This document shows, one piece after another, positions 33,682-43,653 of a stretch of DNA of 64,000 nt. A program made the position numbers and the translations under genes. The stretch lies in assembly GCA_013298945.1 (NCBI GenBank), contig JAAFJR010000007.1, positions 99,963 through 163,962 on the forward strand, given 5' to 3'. The first letter of the stretch is position 1. Every line of letters starts with the position of its first letter. The stretch is from Polaromonas sp. (GTDB lineage: Bacteria; Pseudomonadota; Gammaproteobacteria; Burkholderiales; Burkholderiaceae_C). The notes beneath the pieces are model-generated. The model worked only from the letters and a program-made list of their open reading frames with translations, had not been told where the DNA came from and did no database searches.

Positions 33682-36600
33682 ATGTGGTTTACCCAAGTTA
33701 GTCTTAAAAACCCAGTGTTTGCCACCATGATGATGCTGGCCATCGTTGTGCTGGGCATGTTTTCCTATCAGCGCTTACAAGTTGATCAGTTTCCTAACAT
33801 TGACTTCCCTGTAGTTGTCGTTACCGCCGAATATCCAGGCGCATCACCAGAAATCATCGAAAGTGAAGTGACTAAAAAAGTAGAAGAAGGCGTCAACTCG
33901 ATTGCAGGTATCAGCGCGTTGACCTCACGCAGCTACGAAGGCCAATCTGTCGTCATTATCGAGTTTCAATTGCATGTGAATGGTCGCAAAGCGGCTGACG
34001 ATGTGCGTGAAAAAATGGCGGCGATTCGCCCTAATTTTCGAACAGAAGTTAAGGAACCCAGGGTTTTGCGATTTGACCCCTCTAGCCGTTCGATTTGGTC
34101 ACTCGCTGTTTTGCCTGACGACAAAGCCGGCGTGAAACCGCTCACAGCGGTCGAGTTGACAAATTGGACGGACCAAAATCTGAAAAAACGTTTAGAGAAT
34201 GTTCGCGGCGTCGGCTCTGTGACCCTCGTAGGAGGCACCAAGCGAGAAATAAACATTTATTTAAACCCGCAAAGCTTGGACGCGCTTGGCATCACGCCTG
34301 AGCAAGTTGCAACCGCTGTACGGTCGGAAAACCAGGATTTACCTGCTGGCGCGATTCGTTCTTTGTCGCAAGAGCGCGTTGTGCAGATTGAAGCGCGCAT
34401 GAAGCGGGCGGAAGATTTCAACAAAATCATTGTCGCACGTAAAAACGGTAGCCCAGTTCGCGTTGAGCAAGTAGCACGCGTGGTCGATGGCGCACAAGAA
34501 ATCGACAGCTTGGCACTCTACAACGGTCAGCGCACGTTGATGCTGCAAGTACAAAAATCGCAAGACGACAACACCATTGCCGTGGTCGATGGTCTGAAAA
34601 AGACGATTGAAGAAATCAGTAAAACACTACCGCCTGGTGTAAAACTAGAGCAAATCAACGACAGCTCACGCCCGATTCGAGTGGCGGTTAACAATGTTCG
34701 ACAAACACTGTTTGAAGGCGCAGCGCTGACGATTTTGATTGTCTTTTTGTTCTTGAACTCATGGCGCTCAACCATCATCACAGGTTTAACGTTGCCGATC
34801 TCTATCATCGGTACGTTTTTGTTCATGAACCTGTTTGGCTTCACCATCAACAACATCACATTGATGGCGCTGAGCTTGTGCGTGGGTTTGCTGATTGACG
34901 ATGCCATCGTGGTGCGTGAAAACATTGTGCGCCACGTGCAAATGGGCAAATCGGCTTACGACGCGTCTATGGACGGTACGAAAGAAATTGGCTTGGCTGT
35001 GCTAGCCACTACTTTATCCATTGTTGCAGTATTTTTGCCGATAGGTTTTATGGGCGGAATTGTGGGTAAGTTTTTCCACGAGTTTGGCATTACCATTGTT
35101 GCAGCGGTTCTGTTGTCCATGTTTGTCAGTTTCACACTTGACCCCATGCTATCCAGCATTTGGCATGACCCGAGCATCGAAGAGCATGGCAGAAAAGGGC
35201 CTCCAGTCACGTTGTATGACAAAACGATTGGCCGCGTCACTGGTTTGTTTGATTCGGCAACTGAGTCCATGTCAAACGGCTACCAAGATATTTTGCGCTG
35301 GTCGCTTAAGCACAAGCTGGTCACCGTTGGCATGGCGATTGCTGTTTTTGTGGGCAGCATCTTGATGGTGCCGTTGTTGGGGACTGAGTTTGTCCCTAAG
35401 GCTGATTTTTCGGAAACATCTGTCAGCTTTTACACGCCCGTTGGTTCGTCTTTGGAAGTCACCGAGGCAAAAGCCAAGCAAGTCGAAGCGATTATGCGGG
35501 AGTTCCCAGAAGTGAAATACACCTTGGCAACGGTGAACACGGGCAATGCGGCTGGCAAAATTTACGCCAACGTGTATGTCCGTCTTGTAGACCGCAAAGA
35601 CCGCAATCGCAACGCAGACCAACTCTCAAATGCGCTGCGCGAGCGCTTGAAACAAGTCCCGGGTATCACCGTCACACACGCTGGCTTGCTAGATGCTGTG
35701 GGTGGCAACAAACAGGTTGAGTTTTCATTGCAAGGACCAGACTTAAAAGAGCTTGAGCGTCTAGCGCAACTGGTTTTGAGCAAAGTGCAAAACGTGCCTG
35801 GCTTGGTTGATTTGGATTCCAGCGTGAAGCCTAACAAACCAACGGTGAGTATCGAGGTTAAACGTGAAGCAGCTTCAGACCTAGGACTTGGCGTATCGCA
35901 AATAGCAACACAGCTGCGTACACTGATTGCTGGTGCTACGGTGGGAACATGGCGAGCGAGCGATGACCAAACTTATGACGTCAATGTGCGTCTTGAGCCA
36001 CAAGCGCGTGATACACCGCAAGATATTGAACGTTTGCCATTCTCAGTTGGCACAAATGCAGATGGCACATCGCGGGTCGTTCGCCTGAATCAAGTTGCAA
36101 CCGTCAAAGAATCAACCGGCTCAAACCAAATCAACCGCCGCGATTTGACACGTGAAGTTGCCATCAATGGCAATGTGTTCAATCGCTCTGCGGGCGAAGT
36201 TTCGGCTGACATCAAGACGATTTTGGATGGGGTGAGTTTTCCGCCCGGTTATCGCTATCAATTTGGCGGTTCCACAAAAAATATGAACGAATCGTTTGCT
36301 TATGCCATTTCAGCCTTGGTATTAGCTATCGTTTTCATCTATATGGTACTTGCTAGCCAGTTCAAGAGCTTTTTACAACCTTTGGCTTTGATGACCGCGC
36401 TGCCGCTAACATTGATTGGTGTTGTCTTGGCGCTATTGATGTTTCGTTCAACGTTGTCCATGTTCTCGGTCATTGGTGTGGTGCTGTTGATGGGTTTGGT
36501 CACTAAAAATGCGATTTTGTTGGTTGATTTCGCTATTCGCAGCCGCGAAGAGGGCTTAGAACGCACGGAAGCCCTGCTTTTAGCTGCCAAAGTGCGTTTA

Positions 36601-36843
36601 CGCCCGATTTTGATGACCACATTGGCGATGATTTTCGGCATGGTGCCCTTGGCTTTTGCTTTGTCTGAAGGCTCGGAACAGCGCGCGCCTATGGGGCAAG
36701 CGGTCATTGGAGGCGTGATCACATCATCATTATTGACATTGGTGGTTGTGCCTGTGATGTACTGCTATATGGACGATTTGGCGAATTGGGCCATGCGTCT
36801 ATGGCGTAAACCTGCGGTAAAGCTGGAAAAAACCAAGTTATAG
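33682..36843 (+). CDS. RND efflux transporter (inner-membrane pump)
   Basis: A 1053-residue pump with 12 expected membrane helices. It starts [32 protein letters not shown] at 33682. The first half has the porter domain and [51 protein letters not shown] (TM4, paired Asp residues for proton relay). The second half has [38 protein letters not shown] and [22 protein letters not shown]. Length matches the HAE1/MdtB-like class. It exports hydrophobic drugs or lipids with the adjacent adaptor and TolC. Confidence 0.96.
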   Translation: MWFTQVSLKNPVFATMMMLAIVVLGMFSYQRLQVDQFPNIDFPVVVVTAEYPGASPEIIESEVTKKVEEGVNSIAGISALTSRSYEGQSVVIIEFQLHVNGRKAADDVREKMAAIRPNFRTEVKEPRVLRFDPSSRSIWSLAVLPDDKAGVKPLTAVELTNWTDQNLKKRLENVRGVGSVTLVGGTKREINIYLNPQSLDALGITPEQVATAVRSENQDLPAGAIRSLSQERVVQIEARMKRAEDFNKIIVARKNGSPVRVEQVARVVDGAQEIDSLALYNGQRTLMLQVQKSQDDNTIAVVDGLKKTIEEISKTLPPGVKLEQINDSSRPIRVAVNNVRQTLFEGAALTILIVFLFLNSWRSTIITGLTLPISIIGTFLFMNLFGFTINNITLMALSLCVGLLIDDAIVVRENIVRHVQMGKSAYDASMDGTKEIGLAVLATTLSIVAVFLPIGFMGGIVGKFFHEFGITIVAAVLLSMFVSFTLDPMLSSIWHDPSIEEHGRKGPPVTLYDKTIGRVTGLFDSATESMSNGYQDILRWSLKHKLVTVGMAIAVFVGSILMVPLLGTEFVPKADFSETSVSFYTPVGSSLEVTEAKAKQVEAIMREFPEVKYTLATVNTGNAAGKIYANVYVRLVDRKDRNRNADQLSNALRERLKQVPGITVTHAGLLDAVGGNKQVEFSLQGPDLKELERLAQLVLSKVQNVPGLVDLDSSVKPNKPTVSIEVKREAASDLGLGVSQIATQLRTLIAGATVGTWRASDDQTYDVNVRLEPQARDTPQDIERLPFSVGTNADGTSRVVRLNQVATVKESTGSNQINRRDLTREVAINGNVFNRSAGEVSADIKTILDGVSFPPGYRYQFGGSTKNMNESFAYAISALVLAIVFIYMVLASQFKSFLQPLALMTALPLTLIGVVLALLMFRSTLSMFSVIGVVLLMGLVTKNAILLVDFAIRSREEGLERTEALLLAAKVRLRPILMTTLAMIFGMVPLAFALSEGSEQRAPMGQAVIGGVITSSLLTLVVVPVMYCYMDDLANWAMRLWRKPAVKLEKTKL

Positions 36844-36926
36844 AACTTTTATAACCGCATAAAATCATTTAATCTTATTTTTATTGACAATTGGTACAGA
36901 CATTGCCGCCCAGCAGGATACAAAAC

Positions 36927-37589
36927 ATGAATATCGAACAAGCCCGTTTCAACATGATTGAGCAGCAAATCCGTCCTTGGGATGTGCTGGATGCGCATGT
37001 ATTGCAGCTCTTAGCCGTCATCAAACGTGAAGATTTTGTGCCATTGGCACACAAAGCCTTGGCTTTTGTAGATATGGAAATTCCGCTTGGCTCTTTGGCT
37101 TTGGGTGAATGCATGCTCTCGCCCAAAGTAGAAGCGCGTATGTTGCAAGACTTGCAAATTCACAAACATGAAACAGTCTTGGAAATCGGCACAGGCTCAG
37201 GCTTTATGGCAGCTCTGCTAGCGCATCGGGCACAGTTCGTGACCACGTTGGAAATCAACGCTGAATTGGCCGCCAAGGCAAGCGAAAACTTAGAGCAAGC
37301 TGATGTTTACAACGCCAAGGTCATCATTGCAGACGGCAGCAAAGATCTGAGCAGCTATGGCCGTTTTAACGTGATTGTGCTCAGCGGCTCGGTTGCACAA
37401 ATTCCGAACGATATTTTGAATTTGCTCGCTATCGGTGGACGATGCATCGCGATTGTGGGTGACGATCCTGTTATGCGCACAACTTTGGTACAGCGTGTTT
37501 CTGAAACTGCTTTTGAAACAAAACAAAGTTGGGACACCGTAGCCCCACGCTTGAGTGGCTTTGCAGAAACACCACGTTTTCAATTTTAA
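36927..37589 (+). CDS. Protein-L-isoaspartate O-methyltransferase family protein
   Basis: A 220-residue SAM methyltransferase. The ATG at 36927 (MNIEQARFNMIEQQIRPWDVLD) is the usual beginning of this Burkholderiales group. Signatures are LGECMLSPKVEARMLQDLQIHKHETVLEIGTGSGFMAALLAHRA, with the VLEIGTGSG SAM motif, and VIVLSGSVAQIPNDIL. It differs from canonical Pcm and is often found, as here, just before a TolC gene; a true isoaspartate repair role is uncertain. Confidence 0.85.
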   Translation: MNIEQARFNMIEQQIRPWDVLDAHVLQLLAVIKREDFVPLAHKALAFVDMEIPLGSLALGECMLSPKVEARMLQDLQIHKHETVLEIGTGSGFMAALLAHRAQFVTTLEINAELAAKASENLEQADVYNAKVIIADGSKDLSSYGRFNVIVLSGSVAQIPNDILNLLAIGGRCIAIVGDDPVMRTTLVQRVSETAFETKQSWDTVAPRLSGFAETPRFQF

Positions 37590-37620
37590 TGCTTTAAAAA
37601 AAAGTATCTCTAGGAACACT

Positions 37621-38946
37621 ATGAACGTACGCTTCCCCCAACTTACTGGTCTGGCGCTAGCATTATTGACTGCCAGTGCACTACCTGTACATGCGCAAAA
37701 TTTGGCGGACTTGTACCAAGCAGCGCGTAGCTACGATGCGGCTTACCAGTCCGCGCTGTCTGCGGCAAGCGCTACTTTGGCACGCGGTGAACAAGCAAAA
37801 GCGGGCATTTGGCCAACCGCAGGTTTTCAAATAGGTGCATCTCGTTCGTTGTTGGATGTAGCTAGCGCTCCAAACAACACGCATTTTGGTGGTCAAAGCG
37901 CTACGTTAACAGCATCTCAGCCTTTGTACCGCCCTAGCAATTGGGTGAATTATGAGCAAGGTGAAAAGCAAGCCTTTATAGCCAAAGCGCAATTGCAAAC
38001 TTCTGAGCAAGATTTGATCATTCGCACGGCGCAATCGTATTTTGATGTGTTAGCGGCGTTAGATACTTTGACGTTTGTTCAAGCGCAAAAGGCAGCTGTG
38101 GCGGAGCAATTGGCTTCTGCCAAACGTAATTTTGAAGTAGGAACATCCACCATCACCGATACACGTGAAGCACAAGCGCGGTTTGACTTGGTGATTGCGC
38201 AAGAGATTGCGGCTGAAAATGATGTGCGCGTCAAAAAAATGGCTTTGGATCAACTGGTTGGCAAAAGCAATGTGGAACCCAAGCCCTTAGTCATCCCATT
38301 AACACTACCGCAGCTTGCGCCTAACGATGTGAGCCAATGGGTTGCCGCAACAGAAACCAACCATCCGAGCATCACACAAGCACGTTTGGCATTGGAAGTA
38401 GCTCAACTTGAAACCACCAAAGCGGAGGCGGGACACAAACCTACACTTGATCTCAATGCCAGCTACGGCGAAAACCGCAACCAAGGCTCTGCCACCAGTA
38501 CGGCAAGTACACGCAGCACATCTAGCACGATAGGATTGGCTTTCAACTTACCTATTTTTGCTGGCTTTGCAGTACAAAACCGCATCAAAGAAACGCTAGC
38601 GCTGGAAGACAAAGCGCGGTCTGATTTAGACGTTGCTAAGCGCACAGTAGCCCAAGCGACACGAGCAGCTTTTTTTGGTGTGCAGTCTGGCCTCTCAAGT
38701 GTCAAAGCCTTTGAAGCGGCCGAATTTTCTACCCAAAGCGCTTTAGATGCCAACAAATTGGGCTACCAAGTGGGGGTACGCATCAACATCGATGTGCTGA
38801 ACTCGCAAAGCCAGCTGTTCCAAACCAAACGCGATTTGGCCAAAGCCCGTTATGACGTGCTGCTCGGTGGACTCAAACTGCGACAAGCCAACGGCACACT
38901 AACAGCAGCAGATTTAGCGCCGGTTAACGCCTTGTTAGCCAAGTAA
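37621..38946 (+). CDS. tolC: TolC-family outer-membrane efflux protein
   Basis: A 441-residue outer-membrane channel subunit. The start at 37621 has AGGA upstream and a signal peptide (LTGLALALLTASALPVHA). The family repeats are visible: NLADLYQAARSYDAAYQSALSAASATLARGEQAKAGIWPTAGFQ, and in the second half GFAVQNRIKETLALEDKARSDLDVAKRTVAQATRAAFF and ANKLGYQVGVRINIDVLNSQSQLFQTKRDLAKARYDVL. It completes the tripartite pump with the RND protein and adaptor upstream. Confidence 0.93.
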   Translation: MNVRFPQLTGLALALLTASALPVHAQNLADLYQAARSYDAAYQSALSAASATLARGEQAKAGIWPTAGFQIGASRSLLDVASAPNNTHFGGQSATLTASQPLYRPSNWVNYEQGEKQAFIAKAQLQTSEQDLIIRTAQSYFDVLAALDTLTFVQAQKAAVAEQLASAKRNFEVGTSTITDTREAQARFDLVIAQEIAAENDVRVKKMALDQLVGKSNVEPKPLVIPLTLPQLAPNDVSQWVAATETNHPSITQARLALEVAQLETTKAEAGHKPTLDLNASYGENRNQGSATSTASTRSTSSTIGLAFNLPIFAGFAVQNRIKETLALEDKARSDLDVAKRTVAQATRAAFFGVQSGLSSVKAFEAAEFSTQSALDANKLGYQVGVRINIDVLNSQSQLFQTKRDLAKARYDVLLGGLKLRQANGTLTAADLAPVNALLAK

Positions 38947-38972
38947 AGTAGCTTAATTAATTAGCAAACGAA

Positions 38973-40253
38973 TTAGCGAAGTAATTGCACCACAGCAGCG
39001 GCTGTTTTTTCGGCAGCACCTTGGTGTGACTTGGCAAACTGCTGTGCGGCAGCACGAGCTGCCTCTAAGGTAGTTGTGCTCTCAACCATCGCATTTGCAG
39101 CAACTACTGCTTGAGATATTGAATCCACGGCAAAGGCTGCACCTGATTCAATCGCCAACGTAGCCGCCTGCGAGAAATTAAAGACAGATGGCCCCATAAC
39201 CACAGGGCAACCACATGCAGCCGCTTCAATCAAATTTTGACCGCCCAAAGGCTCAAAGCTTCCGCCCAACAAAGCGACGTCACTCATCCCGTAATACAAG
39301 GCCATCTCGCCCAAGCTGTCGCCTAGCCAGATCGTATTTGCGTCATCAATATCGGGTTGGTCTAACCAATCACTGCGTTTGGATACCTTAAATCCATGTT
39401 GCGTGATCAATGCTGCCACGCCTTCAAACCGCTGCGGGTGGCGCGGCACAATCATCCACTGCACATCAAAAACTTTTTTTTGCAAATATTGCAACAAAGC
39501 AAGCTCTTCACCCTCGCGCGAGCTGGCAAAGATCACAATGGGTCTACGCATCTTTGATCGCCAGTTATTGCCCTTTTCCAATTGATTCGCCTCAACAACC
39601 GCATCAAATTTGAGGTTACCAAAAACACCCGCCAACGGCGCGCCTAGTTTGGCAAAGCGCTGCGCATCAGCAGCACTTTGTGGGTAAACAGCGGCGAGAG
39701 ATTGGTAAGCAGGTCGCGCTAGACCATCGAATTTTTTAGTTTGCACATACGTTTTTTCGCTCATACGCGCATTGGCGATTACCAGTGGAATCTGAAACTT
39801 GGCACACGTAGCCGCCATGTTGGGCCACAGCTCAGTTTCCATCATGATAGCCATGCGGGGCTGAAAATGCTGGATAAATCGCGTCGTAGCCGTTACCGTG
39901 TCCCACACTTGCCAGACTTGCACATCGCCGGCTCGCAATAACTTTTCGCCCTCAGCACGACCTGTTGCAGTGCCATGGGTCAAAAGCAATGTCATGCCCG
40001 GAAGCTGTAGCCGCAATGCCGCTACCAACACCCCAGCAGCGCGAGTTTCACCCAAAGAAACTGCGTGAATCCATACAAATTGCGGGTCTTTCGGCAAGCT
40101 GTGAACGGCTGGCTCTTGGTATCTGCCAAAACGCTCTTCAATATTCAGCAGATAGCCTGGCTCCGCACGTCCGCGTCGTGCTAGTTTCAGCCGCAAAAAA
40201 GGCTGTGCGCACCACATCACAGCCGAATACAGCGATAAAACAAGTTTGCTCAT
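38973..40253 (-). CDS. waaA: 3-deoxy-D-manno-octulosonic-acid transferase
   Basis: A 426-residue glycosyltransferase that adds Kdo to lipid A. It begins with a membrane-anchor segment (LYSAVMWCAQPFLRLKLARRG) and RFGRYQEP, then VWIHAVSLGETRAAGVLVAALR, the MMETELWPNMAATCAKFQIPLVIANARMSEKTY motif and the C-terminal ALLGGSFEPLGGQNLIEAAACGCPVVMGPSVFNFSQ. It overlaps waaC by 4 bp. Confidence 0.95.
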   Translation of the reverse strand: MSKLVLSLYSAVMWCAQPFLRLKLARRGRAEPGYLLNIEERFGRYQEPAVHSLPKDPQFVWIHAVSLGETRAAGVLVAALRLQLPGMTLLLTHGTATGRAEGEKLLRAGDVQVWQVWDTVTATTRFIQHFQPRMAIMMETELWPNMAATCAKFQIPLVIANARMSEKTYVQTKKFDGLARPAYQSLAAVYPQSAADAQRFAKLGAPLAGVFGNLKFDAVVEANQLEKGNNWRSKMRRPIVIFASSREGEELALLQYLQKKVFDVQWMIVPRHPQRFEGVAALITQHGFKVSKRSDWLDQPDIDDANTIWLGDSLGEMALYYGMSDVALLGGSFEPLGGQNLIEAAACGCPVVMGPSVFNFSQAATLAIESGAAFAVDSISQAVVAANAMVESTTTLEAARAAAQQFAKSHQGAAEKTAAAVVQLLR

Positions 40254-41335
40254 GGCTGTTTAGAAACCGAATGAGCAGCTAGCCAAGCCTGCCAGACCAC
40301 GTCAACTGTGGGTGTAGGCTGCGCATACACACTGACTTGCCGTGCGCCTGTTTTCAAATCGCCAGGCCCCGTGCGCCAAGCCGTGTCAAAGTTATAAATC
40401 TGTACATGCGGCATATCTAACGCCACCGCCATATGACTCAAACCACTATCTACACCTACCACGCCAGCCGTGCCAGCCATGGCATCGACCAAGGCATCTA
40501 TGCTTAGGCGCGGCCAAACAACAGCTTTATCTGCCCCGATACTTAGCTGGCTAGCAATGACTTGGCTGCGCTGTTCTTCTGCCGCGCTACCATGTACCAA
40601 AGCAATGCTGAAGCCTTGCGCATGAAGGCGCTGCCCGAACTCAACCCAATGACTCACTGGCCACAGCTTGTCCTCACGTGAACTGCCATGGGCAAAAACG
40701 ACGGTAGCCTTAGCATCAATTTTTGCTACATTATTTATAGCTGCTGAGGCTTTATTTACGCAGGCTAGAAGCCTATATTTAGGGATAAAAATAGCGTTTT
40801 CAGATAATTTGTATCGTAACGCTTGCGCACACACTTCACGCGCGCGCTGCACAGCATGTACATGTGGTGCTAGATGAATCGCCTCGTCCGCCAACCAGCG
40901 CGTGGGCGCTTCATAGCTAGAGCCATCAGTGCGGTTCGCCATCGCATAGCGTTTACCTGTGGGTGATAGTTTTGCGAGTTTTGACACCACGGCTGATTTG
41001 GTCAGCCCCTGCAAATCAATCACCGCGTCATAGGCCTCACGCTGCAAATCAGCCTTAAATGCGCCCCAAGCTTGTCGTGTTTCGGACGAGAGCAGCGCTT
41101 TTCGCCATTTGCGCAGTTCGCAGGTGATGACTTTGTTGATACCCTCGCAGCGCTGTACCACACCGGCAAACGCGGCCTCGACCACCCAGTCAATCTGAGC
41201 ATCTGGGAACGCGGTTTTGATGTCGTGCACTACTGGCAAAGTGTGCAGCACGTCGCCCAGCGAGGAAAGTTTAACGAGTAGTATTTTCAACCGATCAGCC
41301 GCTTTAATTGTTATCGCACTAATTGTAGGTCGCAT
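40250..41335 (-). CDS. waaC: Lipopolysaccharide heptosyltransferase I
   Basis: A 361-residue family 9 glycosyltransferase that adds the first heptose to Kdo. It shows ILLVKLSSLGDVLHTLPVVHDIKTAFPDAQIDWVVE, YDAVIDLQGLTKSAVVSKLA, ATVVFAHGSSREDKLWPVSHWVEFGQRL and AGVVGVDSGLSHMAVALDMPHVQIY. The ATG at 41335 is used, but TTG at 41290 would start nearer the conserved LKILLVK and leave a TACAAT promoter box upstream. The linker between the two Rossmann domains contains CVNKASAAINNVA, encoded by a dispersed repeat copy (40725-40767). Confidence 0.95.
   Translation of the reverse strand: MRPTISAITIKAADRLKILLVKLSSLGDVLHTLPVVHDIKTAFPDAQIDWVVEAAFAGVVQRCEGINKVITCELRKWRKALLSSETRQAWGAFKADLQREAYDAVIDLQGLTKSAVVSKLAKLSPTGKRYAMANRTDGSSYEAPTRWLADEAIHLAPHVHAVQRAREVCAQALRYKLSENAIFIPKYRLLACVNKASAAINNVAKIDAKATVVFAHGSSREDKLWPVSHWVEFGQRLHAQGFSIALVHGSAAEEQRSQVIASQLSIGADKAVVWPRLSIDALVDAMAGTAGVVGVDSGLSHMAVALDMPHVQIYNFDTAWRTGPGDLKTGARQVSVYAQPTPTVDVVWQAWLAAHSVSKQP
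40725..40767 (-). repeat. Dispersed ~43-bp repeat, copy 9, inside waaC (diverged)
   Basis: On the minus strand: TAGCCTGCGTAAATAAAGCC, then TCAGCAGCTATAAATAATGTAGC. waaC reads it as L-A-C-V-N-K-A-S-A-A-I, the same register as in thrB and the MobA-like gene; the consensus TAA is TCA. Confidence 0.72.
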
Positions 41336-41407
41336 TTGCCTACAAGTGACGTATGGGCATGTCCGAAAATGGCTAATTCAAATCACCAAACGGCGTATGA
41401 TTTAAGT

Positions 41408-43015
41408 ATGAACGAAGTTATGAAACCGCCAATAAGCACCGACGCCCTAGCCTGCTACCAGGCCCTGAAGGCGCACGATGCACGCTTTGATGGTCGCTTC
41501 TTCGTCGGTGTCAGTTCCACCCGCATCTATTGCCGTCCTGTTTGCCGCGTGAAGATTCCGAAATTTGAAAACTGCCGCTTTTTCGACCATGCCGCCTTGG
41601 CTGAAAGTGCCGGCTACCGCCCTTGCATGCGCTGTCGACCAGAGCTTGCGCCGCAAAACCTGCCATGGTCATCGCAAGACGCCAGCCGCACATTGGCCTT
41701 GCAAGCGGCACGGTGGCTAGACGAACCGCTCGCTTGGGGCGAGACTAGCCCGTCCATCGCCCGCTTAGCGGCACATTTGGGCGTATCTGACCGTCACGTG
41801 CGGCGCTTGTTTGAGGCGCAATTTGGCGTTTCACCTTTGCAATACCTGCAAACCCGACGGCTTTTGACTGCCAAACAGCTGCTGACCGACACCGACATGC
41901 CCACTTCGCACATCGCGCACGCCAGCGGTTTTGGTAGCGTGCGGCGCTTTTCAGACGCTTTTTTGACGCATTACCGGCTCAACCCCAGCGCATTACGCAA
42001 AATAAGCAAAATAGGAAAATCTGCCCAAGGCTCAACAAAAACAGATTTCCAACCAGGTGTTGCAAAGCAAAAAGATTGGCCCTGCAGCACCGTCAAACTG
42101 AGCTATCGTCCCCCCTATAACTTCGCATGGATGTTGGCATTTTTCAAAAAACGCCAATTAGATGCCGTTGAAGAAATAAACGGAAATTTTGCTACTGAAT
42201 TTATAGCTAATAAGGGAATAAATACGCCGGCTAGATGGTCTTTTAGCTATCATTTTGATGGGGAGCTGTATGCTGGTTGGTTAAGCGTTAAATTTCACGC
42301 AACAGAGCCAAATCTACAGCTCCAAGTTAGCGATTCTCTGCGCCCCGTGCTGCCACAGGTGATTCGTCAAGTCCGTGCTTTGCTGGATTTGGACGCTGAT
42401 CCGATGGCGATTAACAATGTGCTTGCCGCCAAGTTTGACAGCGACGACGCCACCGCTGGCATCCGTGTGCCAGGCTGCTTGAACGGGTTTGAGCTGGCGG
42501 TTCGGGCGATTTTGGGGCAGCAAGTCACCGTTGCGGCTGGGCGCACCTTAGCCCAGCGGGTGGTGAATGCGTTTGGCAGCACGATTGAGACACCTTTTCC
42601 AGCGCTGACGCGACTGTTTCCCACGCCAGAAGCACTTGCGGCGGCTAGTGGTGAAGCATTGGGTAGCTTGGGCATCGTCAAACAACGACAAGCTGCGATT
42701 GTGGCTTTGGCACGTGCGGTAGCGAGTAAAGAGCTGGCATTGCACCCAGGCGTTGATATTGAAGCCACGATGACGCAACTACGCGACCTGCCCGGCGTGG
42801 GCGACTGGACGGCACAATACATCGCCATGCGGGCGCTACGCTGGCCAGACGCTTTTGTAGCGGGTGATGTGGTGTTACATAAGGCAATAGGGTTGCTGAA
42901 TTTAGAGCCCAAACTCAGCCCCGCAAAGGCTGCAGCTGCTGCTTTAGAAGCCTCTCAACCTTGGCGACCATGGCGTAGCTATGCGGTGATGAGAGCTTGG
43001 AATAAACTCAATTAG
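41408..43015 (+). CDS. Ada-type regulator fused to AlkA DNA glycosylase
   Basis: A 535-residue fusion. Residues 10-90 are an Ada zinc domain that can accept methyl groups, with Cys42, Cys46, Cys73 and Cys76 (IYCRPVC, then RPCMRC). Residues 95-200 are an AraC-type DNA-binding domain (SIARLAAHLGVSDRHVRRLFEAQFGVSPLQYLQ). The rest is an AlkA 3-methyladenine glycosylase with the helix-hairpin-helix LPGVGDWTAQYIAMRALRWPDAFVAGDVVL, whose last Asp is catalytic. The ATG at 41408 is preferred to the frame start at 41336. FATEFIANKGINTPAR between the AraC and AlkA parts comes from a dispersed repeat copy. Confidence 0.94.
   Translation: MNEVMKPPISTDALACYQALKAHDARFDGRFFVGVSSTRIYCRPVCRVKIPKFENCRFFDHAALAESAGYRPCMRCRPELAPQNLPWSSQDASRTLALQAARWLDEPLAWGETSPSIARLAAHLGVSDRHVRRLFEAQFGVSPLQYLQTRRLLTAKQLLTDTDMPTSHIAHASGFGSVRRFSDAFLTHYRLNPSALRKISKIGKSAQGSTKTDFQPGVAKQKDWPCSTVKLSYRPPYNFAWMLAFFKKRQLDAVEEINGNFATEFIANKGINTPARWSFSYHFDGELYAGWLSVKFHATEPNLQLQVSDSLRPVLPQVIRQVRALLDLDADPMAINNVLAAKFDSDDATAGIRVPGCLNGFELAVRAILGQQVTVAAGRTLAQRVVNAFGSTIETPFPALTRLFPTPEALAAASGEALGSLGIVKQRQAAIVALARAVASKELALHPGVDIEATMTQLRDLPGVGDWTAQYIAMRALRWPDAFVAGDVVLHKAIGLLNLEPKLSPAKAAAAALEASQPWRPWRSYAVMRAWNKLN
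42191..42233 (-). repeat. Dispersed ~43-bp repeat, copy 10, inside ada-alkA
   Basis: On the minus strand: TAGCCGGCGTATTTATTCCC, then TTATTAGCTATAAATTCAGTAGC. The gene, on the plus strand, reads it as A-N-K-G-I-N-T-P-A-R; the consensus TAG is AAG. The register is the one used in polA, uvrD and the OmpA-like gene. Confidence 0.86.
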
Positions 43016-43027
43016 ATATGAAATTTA

Positions 43028-43069
43028 CTATTAATATGATAGCTGCTTAGGCAATAAATACGCTTGCTA
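43028..43069 (-). repeat. Dispersed ~43-bp repeat, copy 11, intergenic
   Basis: On the minus strand: TAGCAAGCGTATTTATTGCC, then TAAGCAGCTATCATATTAATAG, between ada-alkA and ogt. It keeps TAA and TAG in the two registers. Together with copy 10, two copies lie within 0.9 kb. Confidence 0.88.
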
Positions 43070-43121
43070 GATGTCAACTTAAGCACTCAAAAAATCGGTT
43101 TCAACACAACTTAAGGTTTTT

Positions 43122-43652
43122 ATGAAGCATGACCCCAATATGGTTTACGCCGAATACAGCAGCCCGCAGGGCAATTTGTACTTGGCCGCCACGGAGCGAG
43201 GCTTGGCTGGCATGTGGTTCACCGATCAGCGGCATTTGCCTGAGGTATCTAACTGGCAGCGCCTTGAAGACGCGTCTCAACTGTACATCCTCAAAGAAAC
43301 CCAGCAGCAACTAAAAGCATACTTTGCAGGTAAGTTGCAGCAGTTTGAGCTGCCTTTAGATTTGTCGGCGGGAACTGCCTTTCAACAATCAGTGTGGCTT
43401 GCGTTGCTCAAAATCCCCTTCGGCAAAACCACCAGTTACGGCGCGTTGAGCAGCAGCATTGGCAAACCGCTGGCGGTTCGTGCAGTGGGTACGGCCATTG
43501 GTCGCAACCCTATTGGCATCATCGTTCCATGCCATCGAGTCGTGGGCGCGGATGGTTCGTTAACGGGTTATGCGGGTGGTTTGCATCGCAAAGAGGCATT
43601 TTTGAAGTTGGAAGGTGTCAGAACAGCCTCTTTACAAGGCATACTACTTTGA
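43122..43652 (+). CDS. ogt: Methylated-DNA-protein-cysteine methyltransferase
   Basis: A 176-residue suicide repair protein for O6-methylguanine. The DNA-binding and active-site region reads TAFQQSVWLALLKIPFGKTTSYGALSSSIGKPLAVRAVGTAIGRNPIGIIVPCHRVVG, with acceptor Cys137 in PCHRV, and is followed by LTGYAGGLHRKEAFLKLE. It sits after the Ada-AlkA gene, forming an adaptive-response pair against alkylation damage. Confidence 0.96.
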   Translation: MKHDPNMVYAEYSSPQGNLYLAATERGLAGMWFTDQRHLPEVSNWQRLEDASQLYILKETQQQLKAYFAGKLQQFELPLDLSAGTAFQQSVWLALLKIPFGKTTSYGALSSSIGKPLAVRAVGTAIGRNPIGIIVPCHRVVGADGSLTGYAGGLHRKEAFLKLEGVRTASLQGILL

Positions 43653-43653
43653 C

